Below are positions 16,263-22,673 of a stretch of DNA of 22,696 nt, one piece after another. Position 1 is the stretch's first letter; every line of letters starts with the position of its first letter. The position numbers and the translations under genes were made by a program. Origin of the DNA: Clostridiales bacterium (GTDB lineage Bacteria; Bacillota; Clostridia; Christensenellales; CAG-138); assembly GCA_031270585.1 (NCBI GenBank), contig JAISXK010000143.1, positions 1 through 22,696 of the forward strand, given 5' to 3'. Under the pieces are notes generated by a model. The model did no database searches. It was not told the DNA's origin and saw only the letters and a list, made by a program, of their open reading frames with translations.

Positions 16263-17287
16263 GAATAACGGCGAAAAAAAGCGGCTACAGTAGAGTATTC
16301 GTCATAGCGGCCGCGTCGCTGGCCACACTCCTGCTGCTTGTTATCCTCAACATCAGCCTTGGGAGCATCCCCGTACCCGTTGAAGAAACCATAAAGGTTC
16401 TTTTAGGGATGGATGCCGATGAAACCTATCGGAGCATATTATGGAAAATCCGCCTGCCGCGGATGACGGCCGGCATACTCCTTGGCGGGGCGCTGGCTCT
16501 CGCAGGCTACCTGCTGCAAACATTTTTCAACAACCCCATCGCGGGGCCATATGTGCTGGGTATCTCTTCCGGCGCAAAGCTGGCCGTGGCCTGCCTGCTG
16601 ATGGCGGCGCTGGGGCGGCATGGCGGCGTTGGCTCCGCCGCGCTGATCTTTGCGGCGTTTGTGGGCGCCCTATTTTCCATGGGATTTGTACTGCTGGTAT
16701 CCCGGCGGGTGCGGCGCGCCTCTATGCTCATCGTCGCCGGGGTGATGGTAGGCTATATTTGCTCGGCCATTACCGATTTTGTTATCACCTTTGCGGATGA
16801 CTCCAGCATTGTTAATCTGCACAACTGGTCTCGCGGCAGCTTTTCCGGCGCTTCGTGGGAGGATGTACGGATCATGGCCGCCGTGGTGCTTATCGCGTCC
16901 CTCATCATATTCTTCATGGCAAAGCCCCTCGGCGCCTACCAAATGGGCGAAGAATACGCCCAAAACATGGGGCTGAACATCAAACTGTTCCGCGCGTCGC
17001 TTGTGGTGCTCTCAAGCGTTCTCGCCGCCTGTGTAACGGCGTTTGCGGGACCGGTCTCCTTCGTGGGCATCGCGGCGCCCCACCTTGTAAAAGCGTTTTT
17101 AAAAACCGCCAAGCCAATGATCGTCATTCCCCTTTGCTTTCTTGGCGGCGCCATATTTTGCCTCGCGTGCGATTTGATGGCACGGGTGGTGTTCGCCCCT
17201 ACGGAGGTGAGTATCAGCTCGGTGACCGCCGTGTTTGGCGCGCCGGTGGTGATTGCCATCATGCTAGGAAGGAGGGCGGCGCCATGA
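16259..17287 (+). CDS. ABC importer permease, FecCD/BtuC family
   Basis: This 342-residue, very hydrophobic protein shows the FecCD signatures: LGSIPVPVEETIKVLLG, ILWKIRLPRMTAGILLGGALALAGYLLQTFFNNPIAGPYVLGISSGAKLA (family motif, about residues 60-108), and the coupling region FVGIAAPHLVKAFLK. It would form a homodimer channel through the membrane. The ATG overlaps the stop of the binding-protein gene as ATGA, and the stop overlaps the ATPase start as ATGA. These overlaps argue for one translationally coupled transporter. Confidence 0.96.
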   Translation: MRITAKKSGYSRVFVIAAASLATLLLLVILNISLGSIPVPVEETIKVLLGMDADETYRSILWKIRLPRMTAGILLGGALALAGYLLQTFFNNPIAGPYVLGISSGAKLAVACLLMAALGRHGGVGSAALIFAAFVGALFSMGFVLLVSRRVRRASMLIVAGVMVGYICSAITDFVITFADDSSIVNLHNWSRGSFSGASWEDVRIMAAVVLIASLIIFFMAKPLGAYQMGEEYAQNMGLNIKLFRASLVVLSSVLAACVTAFAGPVSFVGIAAPHLVKAFLKTAKPMIVIPLCFLGGAIFCLACDLMARVVFAPTEVSISSVTAVFGAPVVIAIMLGRRAAP

Positions 17288-18384
17288 GCGCGTATTATTT
17301 TCAAACAAAAGGGCTGACCGTGGGGTATGATGGAAAACCGCTGGTGCGGGATATTGAGATTGGCCTGCGCAAAGGGGAGATTTTGACGCTCATCGGCCCC
17401 AACGGCTGTGGCAAAACGACCATACTCAAATCCATAGCCAAATACCTTAAAAGCATATATGGCGCCGTATATATCGGCGGGGAATCCATTGACGAACTCA
17501 GCAATAAAGAGCTCTCCCGCAAAGCCGCCGTCGTATTGCCGCAAAAGCCAAGGGCGGAGATGATGACTTGCCATGACGTGGTTGCCACCGGGCGGTATCC
17601 ATACACCGGCATGCTGGGCATCCTATCGGCAAAGGATAGGGCGCAGGTGCAAAGCGCCATGGAGCAGGTGGGCGCGTGGGAACTGCGGGGGTGGGAATTT
17701 AACCGCGTCAGCGATGGCCAGCGGCAACGCGTATTGCTTGCCCGGGCTCTTTGCCAGCAGTCGCAGATCATCGTGCTGGATGAGCCCACTTCTTTTTTAG
17801 ATATACGCTATAAGCTCGAACTGCTGTTCCTTCTTCGCCGCATGGCAAAAGAACGGGGCGTCGCCGTTATCCTGTCGCTGCATGAGCTCGATATGGCGCA
17901 AAAGGCGTCGGATTTCGTGATGTGCGTAAAGGGTGAATACATCGCCCGCTACGGCGCCCCTGAGGAAATATTCAAAAAAGAGTGCATCCACGAATTGTTT
18001 GATCTGAAAAGCGGCAGCTACAACCCGTTCTTTGGCAGCCTGGAACTGGAACGCTCCAGGGGCGCGCCGCAGGTGTTTGTCATTGCGGGCGGCGGCACGG
18101 GTATCGCGCAATACCGCAGATTGCAAAAAGAAGGCATTCCCTTTGCAACGGGCATATTGCATGAGAATGATGTGGATTACCAGGTGGCGTGTGATTTGGC
18201 AAGCGTGATAATCAGCGAGAGAAGCTTTGAAAAAATTTCAGAGAACACCTTTCAAAAGGCGCTGGAATGTATAAAGGGCTGTCACACGGTTGTAAATTGC
18301 CTGAACGGGTACGGAGAGATGAATATGGAAAACAGGCGCCTGTGGGAAACGGCGGGAAGCCGCCCCCGCGTGAAAGGCGGCTGA
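17284..18384 (+). CDS. ABC importer ATP-binding protein, BtuD/FecE type, with extra C-terminal domain
   Basis: Residues 1 to about 255 form the ATPase: Walker A GPNGCGKT at 38-45, Q-loop VVLPQKPRAEMM, signature VSDGQRQRV (SDGQ in place of SGGQ), Walker B IIVLDEPTSFLD and switch histidine LSLHELDMA. About 105 further residues form a separate domain beginning QVFVIAGGGTGIAQYRRL, with ATGILHENDVDYQVA and CHTVVNCLNGYGEMN. Its glycine-rich start suggests a nucleotide- or ligand-binding fold. Similar tails occur, to my recollection, on clostridial corrinoid-type importers. A much longer open frame runs upstream in the permease region. The ATG at 17284 is chosen for its AAGGAGGG ribosome site, ATGA overlap and standard N-terminus. 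Confidence 0.94.
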   Translation: MSAYYFQTKGLTVGYDGKPLVRDIEIGLRKGEILTLIGPNGCGKTTILKSIAKYLKSIYGAVYIGGESIDELSNKELSRKAAVVLPQKPRAEMMTCHDVVATGRYPYTGMLGILSAKDRAQVQSAMEQVGAWELRGWEFNRVSDGQRQRVLLARALCQQSQIIVLDEPTSFLDIRYKLELLFLLRRMAKERGVAVILSLHELDMAQKASDFVMCVKGEYIARYGAPEEIFKKECIHELFDLKSGSYNPFFGSLELERSRGAPQVFVIAGGGTGIAQYRRLQKEGIPFATGILHENDVDYQVACDLASVIISERSFEKISENTFQKALECIKGCHTVVNCLNGYGEMNMENRRLWETAGSRPRVKGG

Positions 18385-18430
18385 CCAGGGTTTTTTGTTT
18401 ACCCGGAAACGCATTTTGTAACACACTGAA

Positions 18431-18479
18431 AAAGGGCGCATGGATAAGCGTTTTTAACGCGTATCCATACAGCCCCTTT
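18431..18479. terminator. Shared terminator hairpin between convergent genes
   Basis: AAAGGG pairs with CCCCTTT, ATGGATA with TATCCAT, and GCGTT with AACGC around a TTT loop, giving a long stem with small internal gaps. On the minus strand it is followed by TTTTTC, so it should end the hsp20 transcript. On the plus strand the following T run is poor, but the hairpin lies 46 bases after the ABC operon and may work in both directions. Confidence 0.7.
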
Positions 18480-18500
18480 CGCCGGTCTCAAAACCGAAAG

Positions 18501-18962
18501 TTATTCGATCTCAATTTTACGGGAAGTGACCGATTTTTCCTCTTTAGGAATTGTGACGGTCAAAACGCCTTCTTCCAGCTTCGCTTTAACCTCGTCCAGT
18601 TGGGCGTTTAGCAGACAAACCCGGCGGCTTACGGATGCGGCGCGGCGCTCCCTGTGGATATAATTTTTTCCGCCGCTGCCGGTTTCTTCGGCACGGTTAA
18701 CTGAAATAGTGAGCGTGTCCTTCTCTACGCCCAATTCTATTTCTTCCTTCTTGATTCCTGGCAGTTCCGCCTCAACGCGGTACTCAGTTTCCGTCTCTTC
18801 GATATCAAGCTTGAAAGTATCTCGCGACAGGCTTCGGTTTTCTGAGAGCAAACCGTCACTAAAAAAGTCGTCAAGCATGTTGTAGAAATCTTCAAACCCT
18901 GTACCTGTGCGCGCCAACGGGGCATTGTTTTTCCGATGATTGAATGGAGTAAGGCCTGCCAT
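18501..18962 (-). CDS. Small heat-shock protein, Hsp20/alpha-crystallin family
   Basis: Small heat-shock proteins are ATP-independent chaperones that hold unfolding proteins. The 153-residue protein has a short N-terminal arm (MAGLTPFN, then FEDFYNMLDDFFSD) and an alpha-crystallin domain with FKLDIEETETEYRVEAELPG, KDTLTISVNR and the conserved GVLTVTIPK near the end. The ATG at 18962 is chosen because AAGGAG lies about ten bases upstream; an in-frame TTG three codons earlier is too close to that site. It is a single gene with its own CIRCE operator and terminator, unrelated to the cobalamin genes. Confidence 0.96.
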   Translation of the reverse strand: MAGLTPFNHRKNNAPLARTGTGFEDFYNMLDDFFSDGLLSENRSLSRDTFKLDIEETETEYRVEAELPGIKKEEIELGVEKDTLTISVNRAEETGSGGKNYIHRERRAASVSRRVCLLNAQLDEVKAKLEEGVLTVTIPKEEKSVTSRKIEIE

Positions 18963-18989
18963 GATTAACAACTCCTTATAAATTATTTT

Positions 18990-19016
18990 TTAGCACTCTC
19001 TGTTGTAAAGTGCTAA
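18990..19016. promoter_or_regulatory. CIRCE operator (HrcA binding site) of hsp20
   Basis: TTAGCACTC, nine bases, then AAGTGCTAA. The CIRCE consensus is TTAGCACTC-N9-GAGTGCTAA, so only one base differs. It lies 28 bases upstream of the hsp20 start, inside the probable 5' leader. Control by the heat-shock repressor HrcA is a strong inference; hrcA itself is not in this window. Confidence 0.93.
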
Positions 19017-19020
19017 TTAT

Positions 19021-19049
19021 AGATTAATGTGTTCCTTTCCGGCTGTCAA
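19021..19049 (-). promoter_or_regulatory. Probable hsp20 promoter
   Basis: On the minus strand a perfect TTGACA (19044-19049) is followed after 17 bases by the weak TAATCT (19021-19026). A better TATAAT sits at 19016-19021, but at 22 bases spacing. Either -10 would place CIRCE at or just after the start site. The -35 is convincing; the choice of -10 is open. Confidence 0.5.
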
Positions 19050-19329
19050 GGGAGTTAACAATTTTTTCACAAACCTCACCGGGAAAAATTTTCGCTTCGT
19101 TTTCGCTTGACACTTACGTGGTCTGACTGATTGCTTTTCATCGGCGTTTAGTATAACATATATGTGGGTGTGTTTTTTTTTAGGGGGAATAGTTAGATAC
19201 ATCTAACCATAATAAAGAAAGCGTGACAAAACTTTGAACGACAAAACAGGACATGGGATTGTATTTAAAAGACGAGAAAATATGCTCCATATTCCCGCTT
19301 TGCCCAAAGGCGTTTCAACGGTGTAATAT
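19050..19329. other. AT-rich intergenic region upstream of the MocR-like regulator
   Basis: No gene is supported here. The region holds a T8 run near 19173, a TATAAC box at 19152-19157 with only a poor -35, and the palindrome at 19192-19207. The regulator promoter is probably inside, but I cannot place it firmly. Confidence 0.5.
19192..19207. promoter_or_regulatory. Palindromic operator candidate, copy 1 (upstream of the MocR-like regulator)
   Basis: GTTAGATACATCTAAC has perfect seven-base arms around AC. It shares the frame GTTAG-N6-CTAAC with a second site in front of the FTR1 permease gene. The TTAG...CTAA ends recall DtxR-family metalloregulator sites, but the MocR-like protein itself is also a candidate binder. 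Confidence 0.55.
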
Positions 19330-20793
19330 ATGCTGGTAATAAATGAAAGCAGCAAAACGCCGCTTTATATCCAACTATATCAGCAGATTAAATCAGATAT
19401 ATTTAATGGCGCCCTTAAACCCGGAACAAAGCTTATGTCGAGCCGGACCGTATCCGAAGAGCTTCATATCAGCAGAAATACGGTTAAATTGGCTTATGAT
19501 CAATTGTTTGCCGAGGGCATTATCGCGAGCGTACAGCGAAAGGGTTATTATGTGGAATCTCTGGATGTGGACGCATTCCCTCATAATACCTGCCTTTGTT
19601 CCGTCGTCTGTAATTGTGCCGACGGCTGTACTTGTTCCGGCGGTTGCGTCTGCGAGGTCTGCGCACGCAAGAAATCCAGCGAAACGCAAAAGCAGGATAT
19701 TGTTTATGATTTTCGTTGCGACAAGCCTCTTCTTTTCTGGTTCCCATGCAACCAGTGGCAAAGGCTGATCAACAAATGCTTTCATGAGTATAGAGAGGAT
19801 TTTGCCTGCCCCAAAGCCGTTTTTGGCGAAACAGGACTCCGTACTGAAATACAAAGATTTATCCATAGTTATCGGGATGTGGACTGCACTGTAGAACAGA
19901 TCGTGTTGACGATGGACACACAATTTTGTTTGGATATTGTCTGTCAGCTTTTGAAGCCGATGGACAAGGAACCGAATGTCGCGGTAGAAGAACCGGGCTT
20001 AGACCAATCGCGCATCACTTTTCAGAACAATGGCCTGCGCATATGCCCCATGGAGCTTGACCAGCATGGCGCCGTTATAAGCGCACTCACAAAAATGGAT
20101 GTTATAGCTGCGTATCTTACTCCTTCCCATCAGTTCCCCACAGGGGTTGTGATGCCTCTGCCCAGAAGAAATGAGGTTGCGGAGTGGGCCATGCGGAAGG
20201 ATGCTTATATTATCGAGGATGATTATAACTGCTATTTCCAGTACGGCGTAAGGCCCCTTCCTTCGCTTCAATCTCTTTGTGCGGATAGGACTTTCTACAT
20301 AAACAGTTTCTCCAATATCCTTTTTCCGTGTATCAACGTTTCGTATATGGTCGTTCCAGAGAAACTGCTGGCCAGGTTGCACAACCTGTTCGACAATCAT
20401 GGCCCTTTTGTTTCGTTTCTTACGCAAAAGCCGTTGGAGTTGTTTATGAAGGAAGGTCTTTGGGAAAGCCATTTAAGAAAAGTGAGGAAAAATCAAAACG
20501 CAAAATGTGAGACGCTTGTAAATGCCCTTAAAAATAGATTTGGGGACAGTATATCTATCTCGGGTTCTTCCGCCGGGCTGCATCTGCTTGTTCATCCCAA
20601 TTGGACCGTAACGGAGGACGCGCTGATCAATTGTGCCCATCAGGCCGGCGTGGGTGTGTCCCCGATATCCGGGTATTGGATCAAGCCCGAACGAAAACAG
20701 GACGGCACGGTACTTTTAAATTACGCGGGAATCGCGCTTAAAGATATTCCCGCAGCGGTTAACCTTCTTTATGAGGCATGGCGTGAAATGTAG
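19330..20793 (+). CDS. MocR-like regulator (GntR winged helix + aminotransferase-like domain) with cysteine cluster and no PLP lysine
   Basis: Residues 1 to about 75 are a GntR-type winged helix: TPLYIQLYQQIKSDI, LKPGTKLMSSRTVSEEL, ISRNTVKLAYDQL. Residues about 125-487 resemble a class I aminotransferase as in MocR proteins: EPGLDQSRITF, PSHQFPTGVVMPLPRR and IIEDDYNCYFQYG. Between them lie nine cysteines at 88, 90, 94, 96, 100, 102, 106, 108 and 111: four CxC pairs with period six, then a last Cys. This is metallothionein-like and suggests metal or redox sensing. The lysine that binds PLP in the usual FSKxLFP motif is Asn329 here (SFSNILFP), so a PLP aldimine is unlikely. The Cys pattern may bind iron, copper, zinc or an iron-sulfur cluster; I cannot tell which. 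The next genes are feoA and FTR1, so control of metal uptake is the working idea. The ribosome site is weak. Confidence 0.93.
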   Translation: MLVINESSKTPLYIQLYQQIKSDIFNGALKPGTKLMSSRTVSEELHISRNTVKLAYDQLFAEGIIASVQRKGYYVESLDVDAFPHNTCLCSVVCNCADGCTCSGGCVCEVCARKKSSETQKQDIVYDFRCDKPLLFWFPCNQWQRLINKCFHEYREDFACPKAVFGETGLRTEIQRFIHSYRDVDCTVEQIVLTMDTQFCLDIVCQLLKPMDKEPNVAVEEPGLDQSRITFQNNGLRICPMELDQHGAVISALTKMDVIAAYLTPSHQFPTGVVMPLPRRNEVAEWAMRKDAYIIEDDYNCYFQYGVRPLPSLQSLCADRTFYINSFSNILFPCINVSYMVVPEKLLARLHNLFDNHGPFVSFLTQKPLELFMKEGLWESHLRKVRKNQNAKCETLVNALKNRFGDSISISGSSAGLHLLVHPNWTVTEDALINCAHQAGVGVSPISGYWIKPERKQDGTVLLNYAGIALKDIPAAVNLLYEAWREM

Positions 20794-20842
20794 GGCTGGA
20801 GCCATAGAAGACCTTGAAGCTGGTTCTTTTGCCTTGAGCTAA

Positions 20843-20915
20843 ACAATCCTAAAATAGGTATTGGGCAAACCGGGTGTTTTTTATTCCGATTGCCCAATAC
20901 AATATGAGGGATTGT
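20843..20915 (+). promoter_or_regulatory. Long hairpin overlapping the feoA ribosome binding site
   Basis: GTATTGGGCAA (20858-20868) pairs perfectly with TTGCCCAATAC (20890-20900) across a 21-base loop. Outside it, beyond eight unpaired bases on each side, ACAATCC (20843-20849) pairs with GGATTGT (20909-20915). The outer 3' arm overlaps the GAGGGA ribosome site of the feoA-like gene, so the fold could limit its translation. Alternatively the inner arms are a DNA operator. The T6 run lies in the loop, so it is not a normal terminator. Confidence 0.6.
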
Positions 20916-20917
20916 TT

Positions 20918-21133
20918 ATGATGCGCTTATCATTAGCACCGATTGGTGAAATAAACCCGGTGAAGGCAATTTGGGTCGAGGATACAATAAGAGCCATCCT
21001 CGAAGAAGTTGGGCTTACCGTTGACTGCGAAGTATGCATCGTATTAAAACCATATGACGACGCGTTTATTGTTGGAGTTAAGGATAAACGTATCGCCATA
21101 GGTGAAGAAATTGCACGCAGAATTATCGTATAA
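20918..21133 (+). CDS. feoA: FeoA-domain protein
   Basis: A 71-residue protein with the SH3-like FeoA fold: LSLAPIGEINPVKAIWVED, AILEEVGLTVDCEVCIV, AFIVGVKDKRIAIGEEIARRI. FeoA proteins assist the ferrous iron channel FeoB or, as domains, tune iron-dependent repressors. No feoB follows: a terminator comes directly after. An open frame extends 19 codons upstream to 20861, but that start lies inside the long hairpin and lacks a ribosome site. The tandem ATGs at 20918 and 20921 follow GAGGGA at a good distance. Partner is unknown; the nearby FTR1 permease is suggestive. Confidence 0.87.
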   Translation: MMRLSLAPIGEINPVKAIWVEDTIRAILEEVGLTVDCEVCIVLKPYDDAFIVGVKDKRIAIGEEIARRIIV

Positions 21134-21139
21134 ACAAAC

Positions 21140-21186
21140 GGGCCGCGAATTGAATTATTCATGCTGTTGATCTGCGGTTCTTTTTT
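21140..21186 (+). terminator. Terminator after feoA
   Basis: GGGCCGC (21140-21146) can pair with GCGGTTC (21174-21180) around a 27-base loop, followed directly by six T. The stem is short with two G-T pairs, but place and T run fit. It would separate feoA from the FTR1 gene. Confidence 0.6.
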
Positions 21187-21241
21187 GTCGTGTACGTTGT
21201 TAAGGTATGGCTGGTACCATCTGGATATTTGAAACTGGTAC

Positions 21242-21270
21242 TTGCGGCTTTAGTTAGGATACGCTAACAT
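21242..21270 (+). promoter_or_regulatory. Promoter of the FTR1 permease gene with embedded palindrome (copy 2)
   Basis: TTGCGG (21242-21247) and TAACAT (21265-21270) are 17 bases apart. GTTAGGATACGCTAAC (21253-21268) fills the second half of the spacer and four bases of the -10, an ideal place for a repressor. It has the same GTTAG-N6-CTAAC form and length as the site before the regulator gene. The TTAG/CTAA ends resemble metal-dependent DtxR-type sites. Confidence 0.55.
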
Positions 21271-21351
21271 TTTTTACGATGTTTACGAACCCGCCGGGGT
21301 GTGGCTGCGTGCCGCTACAAAACATCAATCAAGGGTGGAAAGGGGGTATAT

Positions 21352-22611
21352 ATGAGGATGCGTAAAACAGTTGCTTCAATCATATTGATGGTGGTTGTTA
21401 TCGGTGTGTTCTCAATAACGGCGTTTGCTGCCGGCGATCATGAAACATGGAACGAAGTTGTGGACGAAATGGAAGCCATCGCGGACGAGGCATACGACAT
21501 CTATCTGACAGGAGATATACAGGCCGCAAAGGATAAAGTGGATGTCGCGTATTACGGGTACTATGAAAAGCTGGGCTTTGAAAAAACGGTGATGGCATAT
21601 ATTTCGGGCAATCGCGCGGCTACGGTGGAATACCAGTTCAGCTATGCAAAAAAGGCAATGACTGCGGGCAGCCCGAAGGATGAGGTCAGGGCATCGCTTG
21701 ACGAACTGGTCGCGTTGTTGCGGGAAGACGCAAACCGGCTTGACGGTAAAAAAGAAAGCGCGGTGGGTGTCTTTTTAGGCTCCCTTCTGATCATAACGAG
21801 GGAGGGCTTTGAAGCCATCATCATTGTCGGCGCCATTATCGCCTACCTGATCAAAAGTGGAAACAAAGAAAAAACCCGCGCGGTCTACTGGGGATCTCTT
21901 ATCGCGCTTGGCGCGAGCGTCGTCATGGCTATTATCCTGAACAGCCTGTCGGCGGCGAGCGGCGCGAATCAGGAGATCATCGAGGGAGTCACCATGCTGA
22001 TTGCCGTTGTCGTGTTGTTTTACGTCAGCAACTGGATGGTGGGTAAGGCCGAGTCCGCACAGTGGACGCGGTACATAGAAGGCAAGGTTCAAGGCTCTAT
22101 AGCAACGGGTTCTGTGTTTTCGCTTGCCTTTGCGGCGTTCCTTGCGGTTTTCCGGGAAGGCGCGGAAACAATCCTGTTTTATCAGGCGCTTTTGGCGGGC
22201 ACGCAAACTTATTTCAACATGGTATGGATCGGCCTTGCCGTAGGTTGCGTGGCGTTGGTGGTTATCTATCTTCTGATCCGTTTTCTGAGCATCAAGCTGC
22301 CGCTGAAGCCCTTTTTCCTTGGCACCAGCATATTGCTGTTTGCCATGTCCATTTCCTTTGTAGGATCCGGCATCAAGGAATTACAGGAAGGTAATCTCAT
22401 TGGGGTCACGCCCGTATCAGGCATTTCCTCGATTGATATTTTAGGCGTTTATCCCACGCTGGAAACATTAATTCCTCAAGCCGTCCTGCTCGCCGTGACA
22501 ATCGCCATGTTTGTTATCCAGATCAAAAAGTGGAAAAAAGCGCGCGCGCTAAACGCGGCTGTTTCCGGCGATGTAGAAGAGCCGCAGCAACCGGAACATA
22601 AGGGGCTGTAG
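21352..22611 (+). CDS. FTR1-family iron permease with N-terminal extracytoplasmic domain
   Basis: The 419-residue protein starts with a signal or anchor (about 1-25, ending ITAFAAG) and a mostly helical outer domain to about residue 130. About seven membrane segments follow. The two REGxE iron-binding motifs of the FTR1/EfeU family are present: REGFEAII at 150-157 and REGAETI at 268-274. The C-terminus is a lysine-rich then acidic cytoplasmic tail. It likely imports ferric or oxidised iron; bacterial relatives often work with a peroxidase or cupredoxin partner, none of which is in view. The ATG at 21352 has AAAGGGGG six bases upstream; the 17-codon upstream extension is rejected. Confidence 0.95.
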   Translation: MRMRKTVASIILMVVVIGVFSITAFAAGDHETWNEVVDEMEAIADEAYDIYLTGDIQAAKDKVDVAYYGYYEKLGFEKTVMAYISGNRAATVEYQFSYAKKAMTAGSPKDEVRASLDELVALLREDANRLDGKKESAVGVFLGSLLIITREGFEAIIIVGAIIAYLIKSGNKEKTRAVYWGSLIALGASVVMAIILNSLSAASGANQEIIEGVTMLIAVVVLFYVSNWMVGKAESAQWTRYIEGKVQGSIATGSVFSLAFAAFLAVFREGAETILFYQALLAGTQTYFNMVWIGLAVGCVALVVIYLLIRFLSIKLPLKPFFLGTSILLFAMSISFVGSGIKELQEGNLIGVTPVSGISSIDILGVYPTLETLIPQAVLLAVTIAMFVIQIKKWKKARALNAAVSGDVEEPQQPEHKGL

Positions 22612-22637
22612 CGCTAAGCCCCTGAAAAAAAACAAAG

Positions 22638-22673
22638 GAAACGAGCCGCGACAGTAGAGTCGGGGCTCGTTTC
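22638..22673 (+). terminator. Terminator hairpin after the FTR1 gene
   Basis: GAAACGAGCC (22638-22647) pairs perfectly with GGCTCGTTTC (22664-22673); inside it CGAC pairs with GTCG around a six-base loop. A long A run precedes it and only a poor T stretch follows, so it could equally stop transcripts coming from the right on the minus strand. Confidence 0.7.

Noticed and set aside
16855..17283. N-terminal extension of the ABC ATPase by 143 codons
   Set aside because: It lies inside the permease gene in another frame; the ATG at 17284 has the ribosome site, the coupling overlap and a normal ATPase start.
19017..19202. Minus-strand frame of 61 codons upstream of hsp20
   Set aside because: It covers the hsp20 promoter region, has a low-complexity lysine-rich product and no ribosome site.
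19285..19329. Fourteen-codon frame ending just before the MocR-like gene
   Set aside because: No ribosome site and no conservation evidence; too short to support.
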